Below, in pieces: positions 17,038-24,964 of a stretch of 64,000 nt of DNA (positions are counted from its first letter, which is position 1; each line of letters starts with the position of its first letter). The translations under genes and the position numbers were made by a program. The DNA comes from Candidatus Methanomethylophilus alvi Mx1201. GTDB lineage: Archaea; Thermoplasmatota; Thermoplasmata; Methanomassiliicoccales; Methanomethylophilaceae. The notes beneath the pieces are model-generated. The model was given only the letters and a program-made list of their open reading frames with translations. It was not told the DNA's origin and did not search any database. The DNA lies in NCBI RefSeq assembly GCF_000300255.2, contig NC_020913.1, forward strand, positions 186,001-250,000, written 5' to 3'.

Positions 17038-18390
17038 ATGGGAAGGATGTTCGGGACCAACGGTGTCCGCGGGGTCGTGAACCAGGATATGAACATCAAG
17101 CTCGCCATGCAGATGGGCAAGGCGGTCGGTGTCGTGTTCCCCGGTACGGCGGCCATAGCCACCGATACCCGCGTATCTGCGGATATGCTCAGGACCGCCG
17201 TATCCGCCGGATTGATGTCTGTGGGATGCGACGTGGTGTTCCTGGGGGCCATACCTACCCCTGCATTGCAGTATTATGTGAAGACGAACGACTCCATAGC
17301 CTGCGGGATCATGATAACCGCCTCCCATAACCCTCCGGAGTTCAACGGGATAAAGGTCGTAGCTCCCGACGGGACGGAGGCCTCCAAGGAACAGGAGTCC
17401 GCCATCGAGGACAAGTATGACGAGATCATCCCCGAAGTCCCTTGGAATATGGTCGGCGGATACAGGTTCGTTCCCGGTGCGGATGATGCATATGTCGACG
17501 CCGTCGTCTCCAAACTCGATGTGGAGGCTATAAGGGCCGCCAATCTGACGGTCGTTCTCGATTGTGCCAACGGTGCCGCTTTCCATACCTCGCCTCTTCT
17601 TCTGAAGAAACTCGGTGTAAGGGCGATAACGATCAACGGGAATCCCCAGGGCGAGTTCCCCGGGCATCCGAGCGAGCCGACCGCGGACAATTTGGCGGAT
17701 CTGTGCAAGATGGTCGTCGACACCCATGCCGATCTAGGCATAGCCCATGACGGGGACGCCGACCGCTGTGTCTTTGTGGACAGCAACGGGACCTATGTTC
17801 CCGGGGACAAGACCCTCGCCATTCTGGCCAAGGGGATAGTGATGGCCAACGGCGGAGGAGAGGTGGTCACTCCTGTAGCGACCTCCTCTGTCGTAGACGA
17901 TACGGTGAAATCGGTCAAGGGTACCGTGGTCCGTACCGCAGTAGGATCTCCGATCGTGGCAAGGAAGATGATGGATGACGGAGGCGTCTTCGGAGGGGAG
18001 GAGAACGGCGGACTCATATTCCCGGATCACCAGTATTGCAGGGACGGGGCTATGGCCATCGGCAGGATGCTGGAGTGTATCATCCGCAACGGTCCTCTGA
18101 ATTTCCAGCTGGCCGCTCTTCCCATCTATTACACCGAAAAGAGGAAGATGGAATGTCCCAACGACCTCAAGGATGCGGTCATGAAGTTCTTGGAGAGTCA
18201 TGCCACCATAAAGAACAAGGATAAGACGGACGGCCTCAAATTGGTCTCGAGAGACTTCTGGGTGTTGGCCAGACCCTCGGGTACGGAGCCCATATTCAGG
18301 ATCTATGTGGAGTCCAAGGATAAGGAAAAGGCCATCAAGAATGCGGACAAGTACCAGAAGATGGTGGAGTCCTTCCTTTCTTCCGCATAA
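17038..18390 (+). CDS. glmM: Phosphoglucosamine mutase / phosphomannomutase
   Basis: 450 aa alpha-D-phosphohexomutase. The phosphoserine loop is TASHNPPEFNGIK (near residue 95), the metal-binding loop AHDGDADRC (near residue 240), the sugar-binding loop GGEENGG near 320, and the C-terminal phosphate-binding RPSGTEPIFRIYVE. It interconverts hexose-1- and -6-phosphates for surface glycan or nucleotide-sugar synthesis; archaeal members act on glucosamine or mannose phosphates and I cannot separate them here. The ATG at 17038 directly follows the DUF47 stop. Confidence 0.92.
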   Translation: MGRMFGTNGVRGVVNQDMNIKLAMQMGKAVGVVFPGTAAIATDTRVSADMLRTAVSAGLMSVGCDVVFLGAIPTPALQYYVKTNDSIACGIMITASHNPPEFNGIKVVAPDGTEASKEQESAIEDKYDEIIPEVPWNMVGGYRFVPGADDAYVDAVVSKLDVEAIRAANLTVVLDCANGAAFHTSPLLLKKLGVRAITINGNPQGEFPGHPSEPTADNLADLCKMVVDTHADLGIAHDGDADRCVFVDSNGTYVPGDKTLAILAKGIVMANGGGEVVTPVATSSVVDDTVKSVKGTVVRTAVGSPIVARKMMDDGGVFGGEENGGLIFPDHQYCRDGAMAIGRMLECIIRNGPLNFQLAALPIYYTEKRKMECPNDLKDAVMKFLESHATIKNKDKTDGLKLVSRDFWVLARPSGTEPIFRIYVESKDKEKAIKNADKYQKMVESFLSSA

Positions 18391-18457
18391 ATCATTTCAG
18401 AGGGCATCCCACGGGATGTCCTCCCTATTTACATATTATATATGGAGCAGGGGTGGC

Positions 18458-19321
18458 TCACTGTCTGAGGTTCTTGCCGAGTACGGCAAGGGCTTCGTTG
18501 ATGAGTCTCGCTCCCAGGACTGAGGTTATCCCAGAGGGGTCTGCCGGAGGGCAGATCTCCATGACGTCAAATCCGGCCAAGCGGTCTCCTACCAGGTTGA
18601 TGGCTTTTTTAACGTCATAAGGCGTAAGTCCGAACGGTTCGGGTGTTCCGGTTCCCGGTGCATAGGCCGGGTCTATTCCGTCGATATCTATCGAAAGATA
18701 CACTTTATCCGCTTTGAATCCGTCCAAGGCCTTCTTCACAGCCCATTCGATACCGTGATCGAATACTTCGAATGCGGTCACGTGAGGTATCACGTCGTCC
18801 CTTTCGAGTTCCTCTCTTCCGATGGCCCGTACTCCGACTGCGCAACAGTTCTCTATACCGATGTGGTCGGCCGCCCTTCTTGTCACGCATGCGTGGCTAT
18901 TGGGGGTGCCCATATATTCGTCTCTGGAATCCAGATGCGCATCTATGGTCATGAGCGCGATCTTCTTGCTGTCGAAGGATTGGATGACCGGTATGGTGGC
19001 CGAATGTTCTCCTCCGATGACGATGGGGAATTTCCCCTCCCTTATGCAAGGACCTACTGCGAACTTGACCTCTTCGATCATATCCTCCGGAAGGATGAAG
19101 TCGTCGCAGTTTCCGTAGTCGCAGACCACGGGCTGGTTTTGATCCAGCCCATGCTCGAAATGGAACTCTTCAAAATTATAGGATGCCCGCCTCACTGCGG
19201 TCGGGGCCTCGCGGGCCCCGGCCTTGAAGCTGGCAGTGTGGTCGTACGGGACCCCGAAGATCACCGCATCCGCATCGTTGTACTCTGCGTCGGCATCAGC
19301 GTAGGTCACCCCGTACACCAT
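18458..19321 (-). CDS. speB: Agmatinase (ureohydrolase family)
   Basis: 287 aa binuclear manganese ureohydrolase. The metal ligands sit in GGEHSATIP (near residue 106), DAHLDSRDEY (near 127) and SIDIDGIDPAYAPG (near 210), all intact. Agmatinase releases urea from agmatine to give putrescine. It lies 12 nt downstream of aIF5A on the same strand, a common archaeal pairing that links polyamine supply with deoxyhypusine modification of aIF5A. Arginase or guanidinobutyrase activity is possible but less likely in this context. Confidence 0.9.
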   Translation of the reverse strand: MVYGVTYADADAEYNDADAVIFGVPYDHTASFKAGAREAPTAVRRASYNFEEFHFEHGLDQNQPVVCDYGNCDDFILPEDMIEEVKFAVGPCIREGKFPIVIGGEHSATIPVIQSFDSKKIALMTIDAHLDSRDEYMGTPNSHACVTRRAADHIGIENCCAVGVRAIGREELERDDVIPHVTAFEVFDHGIEWAVKKALDGFKADKVYLSIDIDGIDPAYAPGTGTPEPFGLTPYDVKKAINLVGDRLAGFDVMEICPPADPSGITSVLGARLINEALAVLGKNLRQ

Positions 19322-19333
19322 TTTAATCCGACC

Positions 19334-19723
19334 TCACATCAGTTTCATCCTGTCCATCGCCACGATGTACAGGATCTCTGCGCCATCGGTAAGGACGCTC
19401 TCGTGGTCCTCGTTGATGGGCATGGTGAAGGTCTCGAAAGTCTCGAGGTCCATGATCTGGATCTCGTTGCTGGCCTCGTCGATGGAGATGACCTGTCCCT
19501 TCCTCTTGTCGATGACGGGGACCTGGACCTTTGCGCTCACAGGTGCGTTGATGGATTTCTTGGCTCCGGTGAAAATGTCGATGGCCTCGATGCTTGCCTT
19601 GGCGGATCCATGTTTTCCGGGCTTGGAGGTAGTTATCGAAACGATCTTGCAAGGGCATTCGTCGATGTTCACGTACCTTCCGATTTTGAGCTCCCTGAGC
19701 TCCTTCATCTCCCACTCTGCCAT
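19334..19723 (-). CDS. Translation factor aIF5A
   Basis: 129 aa homologue of eIF5A/EF-P that relieves ribosome stalling. The hypusine loop SKPGKHGSAK is intact; the lysine in PGKHG is the residue modified from spermidine. An OB-fold domain follows (VIDKRKGQVISIDEASNEIQ). Upstream gene of a two-gene operon with agmatinase. The ATG at 19723 is preceded by a purine-rich site. Confidence 0.96.
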   Translation of the reverse strand: MAEWEMKELRELKIGRYVNIDECPCKIVSITTSKPGKHGSAKASIEAIDIFTGAKKSINAPVSAKVQVPVIDKRKGQVISIDEASNEIQIMDLETFETFTMPINEDHESVLTDGAEILYIVAMDRMKLM

Positions 19724-19856
19724 AATAATTCCTTCCTTTTTCGTACGATGCGCTTACAGTATCCGTTTGTTCTTCACTTTCCCGTATTGGGGCTCAGCAA
19801 CAATGATGTTCTGGCGCATAGTAATCGGATTCCCCATAGCCCGTTAAAATATATAC

Positions 19857-20060
19857 TTATTGACACTTTTTATGGATTCTGGACAGCGGGGTGCGGTGAT
19901 TACACAGATCCATGTACTCGGCCATGTCTTTTCCGACCATTTCCGTAAGGGATCCCGGGAAATCCATGGGAAACTCGGCCATGGAGTGTACGATCCCCGA
20001 AGCGATACGGCGTACCTCCCGAGGGTATCGTCGTAGTATGGAATGCAGCAATCGTTGCAT
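19857..20060 (-). CDS. Possible small protein, 67 aa
   Basis: An open frame starting ATG at 20060 gives a charged, helical-looking protein (RYPREVRRIASGIVHSMAEF ... MVGKDMAEYMD). Against it: several CGA and CTA codons, rare in the neighbouring genes, and no recognised family. Its start lies at the edge of an inverted repeat (20045-20084), which could occlude it. It would be the gene following nop5 on the same strand. I treat it as a weak candidate only. Confidence 0.25.
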   Translation of the reverse strand: MQRLLHSILRRYPREVRRIASGIVHSMAEFPMDFPGSLTEMVGKDMAEYMDLCNHRTPLSRIHKKCQ

Positions 20061-20084
20061 TTTCCGGTCTGCAACAATTGCTGC
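20045..20084 (-). repeat. 15-bp inverted repeat downstream of nop5
   Basis: Arms gcagcaatcgttgca (20045-20059) and tgcaacaattgctgc (20070-20084) pair with one mismatch around a 10-nt loop. No U-tract follows on the minus strand, so it is not a classic intrinsic terminator. It may be an RNA-processing or stability hairpin for nop5 or an operator. Confidence 0.65.
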
Positions 20085-20100
20085 AATTCAATGCCTTGGC

Positions 20101-21201
20101 TTATTGTTTGTTGTTCTTTCCGTGGTGGTTCCTGCCCTTTCCGTGGTGGTTGGGTTTCTTCGCCGGTGATTTCTTCTTCGGGGGGTCGGGGTATCTCCTC
20201 TTGATGTCGGCGATCCTCGTTCTCAACTCGGCGTTGAGCCTGTCTCCGCAGAAATCTCCTTTGTATTCATCCACCTTGGCGGCTATGAGGACCTTTCCGG
20301 CCAAGGCGCGGGCGATGTTCCCCCTCTGCCAATAGGGTGCCTTTCTGAGGTCGGGGTATTGATAGATCACCCCATGTTTGGGAGGGTTCTTTCCGGAACG
20401 GAGGTGTCTGAACATGGCCTTCTCCGCACCAAGGAGCTGTACGGTGGAAGACGGCAGGGATGCGAGCCTTTCCAGACCTCCGGCCAACGATATCAGCCTC
20501 GCGGATAGCGGACCTCCCAGGATCGCACACATGTTGGGGCACATCTCCTCTACCAAGGACGTGATGTATTCCTCCACGTCCTTCCTGTCGTCGTATATCC
20601 TGCAGAGTGTGTCGGCGAGGTTCTGTACCGCACGCATATCCTCGGGGTCGAAATCGGCCCCCATGGATTGGATGTCCAGTCCCAATTCGTCCACGATACC
20701 CTCCCTGTCCCCGTGTTTGGCGATCAGAAGGGCGTATCTGTCGTCCTTGGCGAGGTCGGCCAGTTCCGGGAAGTGCATCCCGTACCACTCATGGAGTCTC
20801 TCGCTCATCAGGTTGGATACCTCTATCAGGTCGTCGAGGTCGCGGATGGCCTGTACGAGGTTCTTGTCCCTGGCTATCGGTTCGGAGGTCCTGAGTTTTC
20901 CGAGCCTTACCATGACCTCGTGCATGAACGCATCGTCGAACCCGTAATCGGAAGGTCTGATGAAGGACGAGTCGTACAGTTCGGGTTTCCCCAGTTCGGA
21001 CTGTCTCCTATCGCCAACGGCCAGTTTCGTCCTTCCTTCCGCCAGTTCCCTTTCCTCCGGAAGGATGGAACCCTTTTGGATCTCCGCAAGCTTCTCCGCG
21101 GCCGCATCAGCATCCTTGGGCATGAGGCGTTTGTCCATGACCCTGTTGGACTTGTCGTCAACCAGGAAGACCCCGAACCATTTGGTCACCAATATGGCCA
21201 T
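20101..21201 (-). CDS. nop5: Nop5/NOP56-58 C/D-box RNP core protein
   Basis: 366 aa scaffold protein of archaeal C/D-box sRNPs, which guide 2'-O-methylation of rRNA. The central coiled coil is followed by the Nop domain with the signature segment MCPNMCAILGGPLSARLISL (near residue 220) and the ALAGKVLIAAKVDEYKGD stretch. The C-terminal tail is lysine-rich with a duplicated NHHGK repeat. Its ATG lies 1 nt after the aldolase stop, so it is the last gene of the mtnA-aldolase-nop5 unit. Fibrillarin, the usual partner gene, is not in this window. Confidence 0.94.
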   Translation of the reverse strand: MAILVTKWFGVFLVDDKSNRVMDKRLMPKDADAAAEKLAEIQKGSILPEERELAEGRTKLAVGDRRQSELGKPELYDSSFIRPSDYGFDDAFMHEVMVRLGKLRTSEPIARDKNLVQAIRDLDDLIEVSNLMSERLHEWYGMHFPELADLAKDDRYALLIAKHGDREGIVDELGLDIQSMGADFDPEDMRAVQNLADTLCRIYDDRKDVEEYITSLVEEMCPNMCAILGGPLSARLISLAGGLERLASLPSSTVQLLGAEKAMFRHLRSGKNPPKHGVIYQYPDLRKAPYWQRGNIARALAGKVLIAAKVDEYKGDFCGDRLNAELRTRIADIKRRYPDPPKKKSPAKKPNHHGKGRNHHGKNNKQ

Positions 21202-21202
21202 G

Positions 21203-21814
21203 TCATCTCATCCCCCTGAGTTTGGCCACTTCTTCCACGGGAAGTTCGGCGGCATCCCCCGCCAGGATCTGCAGGTGTGCCTGGAACTCGAGTTCCTCCA
21301 TCCGATTGAATGCCTCCTCCAGCGTCCTGCCTTGGGTGATGGCCCCGTGTTTAGCCATGAGCATGGCCGGGGCATCCGCATATTCCATGACCGCATCCAC
21401 CAGCTCCTGGGACCCGGGCGTCTCGTATCTGACGGTCGGGACCTGGTCAAGGAGGAGGACCCCTTCCGGAGTCAGACAGCTTTTGATGTCCTCTCCTTTC
21501 ACCGCCAGGGCGAGACAGTACAGCGGATGGCAGTGGATGACGGCGTTCGTCTCCGGATTCTCCTTGTATATACCTATGTGGAACTTATGCTCGATGCTGG
21601 GTTTCCCTCCCGATATGACGTTCCCATCCATGTCCATCTTGACCAGGTCGTCTCCGCTTATGAGTCCCTTGTTGACGCCGCTGGGTGTTATGAGGATCTC
21701 GTCCTCACCGAGACGTACGCTCATGTTGCCTCCTGCGGATACGGTGAGATGCCGGTCGTAAAGGAGGTGACAGCATTCCGCCAGTCTCCTTCTGGCGAAC
21801 GATTCGTTGGTCAT
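21203..21814 (-). CDS. Class II aldolase (fuculose-phosphate aldolase/MtnB-like)
   Basis: 203 aa zinc-dependent class II aldolase/adducin fold. Zinc histidines are seen in VIHCHPLYCLAL (near residue 93) and MAKHGAITQG (near 153), and the SAGGNMSVR phosphate-binding loop is near residue 26. It overlaps mtnA as ATGA. In archaea and some bacteria an MtnA plus class II aldolase pair cleaves 5-deoxyribulose- or methylthioribulose-1-phosphate to DHAP and an aldehyde. Fuculose-1-phosphate aldolase also makes lactaldehyde for coenzyme F420. The exact substrate is inferred from context. Confidence 0.88.
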   Translation of the reverse strand: MTNESFARRRLAECCHLLYDRHLTVSAGGNMSVRLGEDEILITPSGVNKGLISGDDLVKMDMDGNVISGGKPSIEHKFHIGIYKENPETNAVIHCHPLYCLALAVKGEDIKSCLTPEGVLLLDQVPTVRYETPGSQELVDAVMEYADAPAMLMAKHGAITQGRTLEEAFNRMEELEFQAHLQILAGDAAELPVEEVAKLRGMR

Positions 21815-22811
21815 TCCCTCATCTCCGAGATCTCCGACGGCTTGAATATGCCCTTCTCGGTGATGAAACCGGTGACGAGTTCCGCCGGTGTGACGTCGAA
21901 CGCGGGGTTCAGGGCCTTGGAGCCGATCGGTGCGATCCTCATGCCGTTCACTTCGGTGACCTCGGTCTCGGACCGCTGCTCGATGACGATGTCCTTTCCC
22001 GTCTCCGTGGAGAAATCGAAGGTGGACACGGGGGCGGCGACGTAGAACGGTATTCCGAACCTCTTGGCGCAGATGGCCTTGTCGAATGTTCCGATCTTGT
22101 TGGCGAAATCCCCGTTGGCGGCGATCCTGTCGGCGCCGACGATGATCATGTCGACACCCTGGCTCATATAGTAGGCGGACGCCCCGTCCGGGATGATGGC
22201 GTGGTCGATACCCTCCTGGTTGAGTTCCCATGCGGTGAGCTGCATCCCCTGCAGACGGGGACGGGTCTCGGAGGCGTAGACGAAGAATTTCCTTCCGGCA
22301 TCGTGGGCGTTCCTCATGGGTGCGAGGGCGGTGCCGACATCGACCGTCGCAAGGGCCCCTGCGTTGCAGTGGGTCATGAGCCTCATCCCGTCTTTGATCA
22401 AGGCCCCTCCGTATTCCCCTATGGCACGGCATTTGGCCACGGTCATGTCGGCGTATTCGTCTGCGGCCTTCACCGGGTCGTCTCCGTTTTTGAGTCTGGA
22501 ATACATCCAATCCGTGGCATAGAACAGGTCGTATGCGGTGGGTCTCGCGGCCTTTATGAACGCGGCCCCTCGTCGAGGTCCTTTCCCCCGAGACCTGCCA
22601 GACACATGGCGTATGCGGCGCTGGCACCTATGCACGGGGCCCCTCTCGTGGTCATGTTCTTTATGGCCTCGGCGACATCGCGGTAGTCGTCGAATTCCAC
22701 GATCACGAGGTCCAAAGGCAGCTTCCTCTGGTCGATCATCCTTACCTTCCCGTTCTCGAACCAGACCGCTTTGATGTCTCCGGTGCTTCCGTCCTTCATT
22801 CTAGCCTTCAT
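21811..22811 (-). pseudogene. mtnA: Methylthioribose-1-phosphate isomerase, frameshifted
   Basis: The reading frame from ATG 22811 encodes a normal MtnA N-terminus (TTRGAPCIGASAAYA) up to GGKDLDEG. It then breaks at a run of four C on the plus strand (22566-22569). From there the rest of MtnA continues in another frame (AAFIKAARPTAYDLFYATDW, then NAGALATVDVGTAL and IVGADRIAANGDF with the catalytic Asp) to the TGA at 21811. Restoring one G/C in the homopolymer rebuilds about 334 aa of normal length with all motifs. This looks like a homopolymer sequencing error or a very recent mutation rather than old decay. MtnA isomerises aldose-1-phosphates to ketoses in methylthioadenosine or 5'-deoxyadenosine salvage. 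A TATA box (tttataac on the minus strand, near 22855) precedes it. Confidence 0.85.
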
Positions 22812-22875
22812 GGGATTCGCCTTTCCTATGGGTTCTCCTACTGCGGGAACAGTTATAAAATGTGCGCGCGCACGG

Positions 22876-23511
22876 TCAGTATCTCGGGGAAAATGTGAGG
22901 AGGGCTCCGTTGCCCATTACCTCTGCCGACTGGAGATCCAATCTTATGCCCTCGGGTGCGACCCATCCGTCGCCGTCCGCCGGGGTGGGGGCCGTCCTGC
23001 CGCCGATGAGCAGGCCGCCCACGAAGACGGTGTATCTGTCCACCAGCCTGTCTCTGAAAAAGGAGGCTATGACCTCTCCTCCCCCCTCCACCATGACGCT
23101 CTCGATGCCGAGTTCACGTGCCAGCAGGTGCATTGCAACGGGAAGGTCTATCCTGTTGTCGCCGCACCGTACGACCGTGGCCCTGTTCCCCCAGTTCTTC
23201 TCGCATGATTTGCAGGTGATGATGACGGTCGGTGCGCGGTCATCGAGGACTCTGGCGTCCTCGGGGATGCGTCCGTGGGTGTCCAGGACCACGCGGATCG
23301 GATTCTCGTCGTAGGAAAGGCCCTTTACGGTGAGATGGGGGTCATCGGATACGACCGTGCCGACACCTACCAGAATGGAGTCGTACCTGCGCCTCATCTC
23401 CTTCACTCTGGCTATGTCCTCGTCGGAGGATATCCTGACCTGCTTCCTGTCGGATCCGGCCAGTTTACCATCTGCGGACATGGCGCAATTGACGTGTATG
23501 AACGGTTTCAT
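22876..23511 (-). CDS. 2,5-diamino-6-ribosylamino-pyrimidinone phosphate reductase
   Basis: 211 aa RibD C-terminal/DHFR-like reductase (archaeal ArfC/RIB7 type) that reduces the ribosyl side chain in riboflavin and F420 precursor synthesis. Typical features are MSADGKLAGSDRKQVRISS at the N-terminus, the YDSILVGVGTVVSDDPHLTV substrate loop, and the NADPH-binding VMVEGGGEVIASFF (near residue 140) and VGGLLIGG. There is no deaminase domain, as expected for archaea. It follows rtcA by 8 nt on the same strand. Confidence 0.9.
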   Translation of the reverse strand: MKPFIHVNCAMSADGKLAGSDRKQVRISSDEDIARVKEMRRRYDSILVGVGTVVSDDPHLTVKGLSYDENPIRVVLDTHGRIPEDARVLDDRAPTVIITCKSCEKNWGNRATVVRCGDNRIDLPVAMHLLARELGIESVMVEGGGEVIASFFRDRLVDRYTVFVGGLLIGGRTAPTPADGDGWVAPEGIRLDLQSAEVMGNGALLTFSPRY

Positions 23512-23519
23512 GAGCTGGG

Positions 23520-24554
23520 TCAGTTTCCTTCCCCCGGATTGACCGAGAAGTGGTATCCGTCGTCCTTCCTCTCCACACCGAACCTCACATCGAGGAAAGA
23601 TTCCAAGGTATCCATCTGGCTCAGCAGGTGTTTGCTTATCCTGGAGACTATGAAGCTGCTCTTCCCCTCGGCCATGGCCATGTATGGGAGGAGTTGGTCT
23701 GCGGTATGTATGTCGACCGTCGATCCGGCGGACATCTCCTGCAGGAGGTCGCTGGCGGCATCCAATCCGGATTGCTGGGGGCTGTGGCCTTTGCTGGAAA
23801 GGACATTGCTGGACAGTATCCCGTTCTCATATTCGGCCACCAATACCATCCCGGCCCCGCGGGACGTACCCTCGGTCCTCTGGAACTGTATGTCTATGTC
23901 GTATTGGGGCTCGAAGACGTGTTTGCAGGCCTCGATCATGTCTGAACCGATCCTGTCGGAGAGGTGCTGTACGAAGCAGATCCCGTGCAGTCCTTTCAAC
24001 TGTCCCAGATCATCCAAGGCAAGGGGTTCGATCCTGCCGATGGGATCCATCTTCAGCTTCACATGTCCGCCCCCGATGGGATAGAACCCTCTTTCGAGGA
24101 TCTCCAGTTCTGCATTGATCCCCATTCTTTTCATCAGGGGGAAAAGGACCATCGGATAGGAGTCCACGGGCGGTGCCCACATGACGTTCGTCCCGCCGAC
24201 GAGGTCAAGGGTGAAGGGGGACGTGTAGTTCCTGGCGGCGAGCATGGTGGCCTGGATCACAAGGCTTATGCTTCCGGCGGAGCCTATGTCCATGGATATG
24301 TCGGTCACCTGGTCGTGTCCCGGTTCTATGAGGAGTTCCGACGAGCCGATGTAGTTGCCGGTGACCTTCGATCCGGTCATGGTCGCGACGGCGTTCACGG
24401 CCGTAGTGTGCTGTTTAGAAAGTCCGTTCGTCGGACGGTTCTCTCTGATCCTCGTAAGACGGGTGGTCGTGCCGGTGAGCGTAGCCAAGGCTACGGATGT
24501 GCGGACCATCTGTCCGCCCCCTTCGCCTCTAGAACTGTCGATCTCCAGCACCAT
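23520..24554 (-). CDS. rtcA: RNA 3'-terminal phosphate cyclase
   Basis: 344 aa enzyme converting RNA 3'-phosphate to a 2',3'-cyclic phosphate using ATP. The N-terminal signature EIDSSRGEGGGQMVRTSVAL and the IRENRPTNGLSKQH segment are intact. The HTADQLLPYMAMA stretch near residue 284 carries the catalytic histidine that becomes adenylated. Length is standard. A promoter-like T/A-rich stretch lies upstream near 24575. It is the upstream gene of a pair with the pyrimidine reductase, with no obvious functional link. Confidence 0.94.
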   Translation of the reverse strand: MVLEIDSSRGEGGGQMVRTSVALATLTGTTTRLTRIRENRPTNGLSKQHTTAVNAVATMTGSKVTGNYIGSSELLIEPGHDQVTDISMDIGSAGSISLVIQATMLAARNYTSPFTLDLVGGTNVMWAPPVDSYPMVLFPLMKRMGINAELEILERGFYPIGGGHVKLKMDPIGRIEPLALDDLGQLKGLHGICFVQHLSDRIGSDMIEACKHVFEPQYDIDIQFQRTEGTSRGAGMVLVAEYENGILSSNVLSSKGHSPQQSGLDAASDLLQEMSAGSTVDIHTADQLLPYMAMAEGKSSFIVSRISKHLLSQMDTLESFLDVRFGVERKDDGYHFSVNPGEGN

Positions 24555-24680
24555 AGGTTCTTCCGTACGGTATGCCTTTATTTTATTCTATTGAAGTTAT
24601 AATGACAGAAGTTGGATGTATTTGACAACGAGGGGTGTCGGAAGGCGGTCGTACGGATATGGACGATCAAGAAGCATTGG

Positions 24681-24752
24681 TGCGGCTGCCGGGATTCGAA
24701 CCCGGGTCAAAGGCTTGGGAAGCCATCGTCATAACCACTGGACTACAGCCGC
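24681..24752 (-). tRNA. tRNA-Gly (anticodon CCC)
   Basis: The minus strand folds as a 72-nt cloverleaf: acceptor GCGGCTG/CAGCCGC, T arm CCGGG TTCGAAT CCCGG, and anticodon loop TTCCCAA giving CCC. The anticodon stem has one U-U mismatch. Discriminator A at 24681; CCA is not encoded. Confidence 0.92.
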
Positions 24753-24843
24753 TTGCTACATCCATAAACATCTCACATATTTTAGATTAAGGTTCGAGGG
24801 ACCACTTTTCTTTTATATCCCCTCTACTTTCAAGGGGACACAG

Positions 24844-24916
24844 GGACCCGTGGTCTAGTGGTTATGACGTCGCCCTTACAAGGCGGAGGTCGCCGGTTCG
24901 AGCCCGGCCGGGTCCA
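24844..24916 (+). tRNA. tRNA-Val (anticodon TAC)
   Basis: A 73-nt cloverleaf: acceptor GGACCCG/CGGGTCC, anticodon loop CTTACAA giving TAC, T arm GCCGG TTCGAGC CCGGC. It is transcribed towards the radical SAM gene that starts 48 nt later, and runs opposite to the tRNA-Gly. Confidence 0.93.
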
Positions 24917-24964
24917 CCATCCTTATTACGTTACGATTATCCTCTGGTACATGTTCCCGGGCCC

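Larger units (their letters stand above)
19724..20100. other. 377-nt gap between aIF5A and nop5
   Basis: It holds the promoter region of aIF5A, a weak 67-codon minus-strand frame (19857-20060, listed separately) and a strong hairpin at 20045-20084 just 3' of nop5. I see no tRNA or recognised RNA. Confidence 0.5.

Noticed and set aside
18755..19948. 397-codon plus-strand frame opposite agmatinase and aIF5A
   Set aside because: Antisense shadow of two strongly conserved genes.
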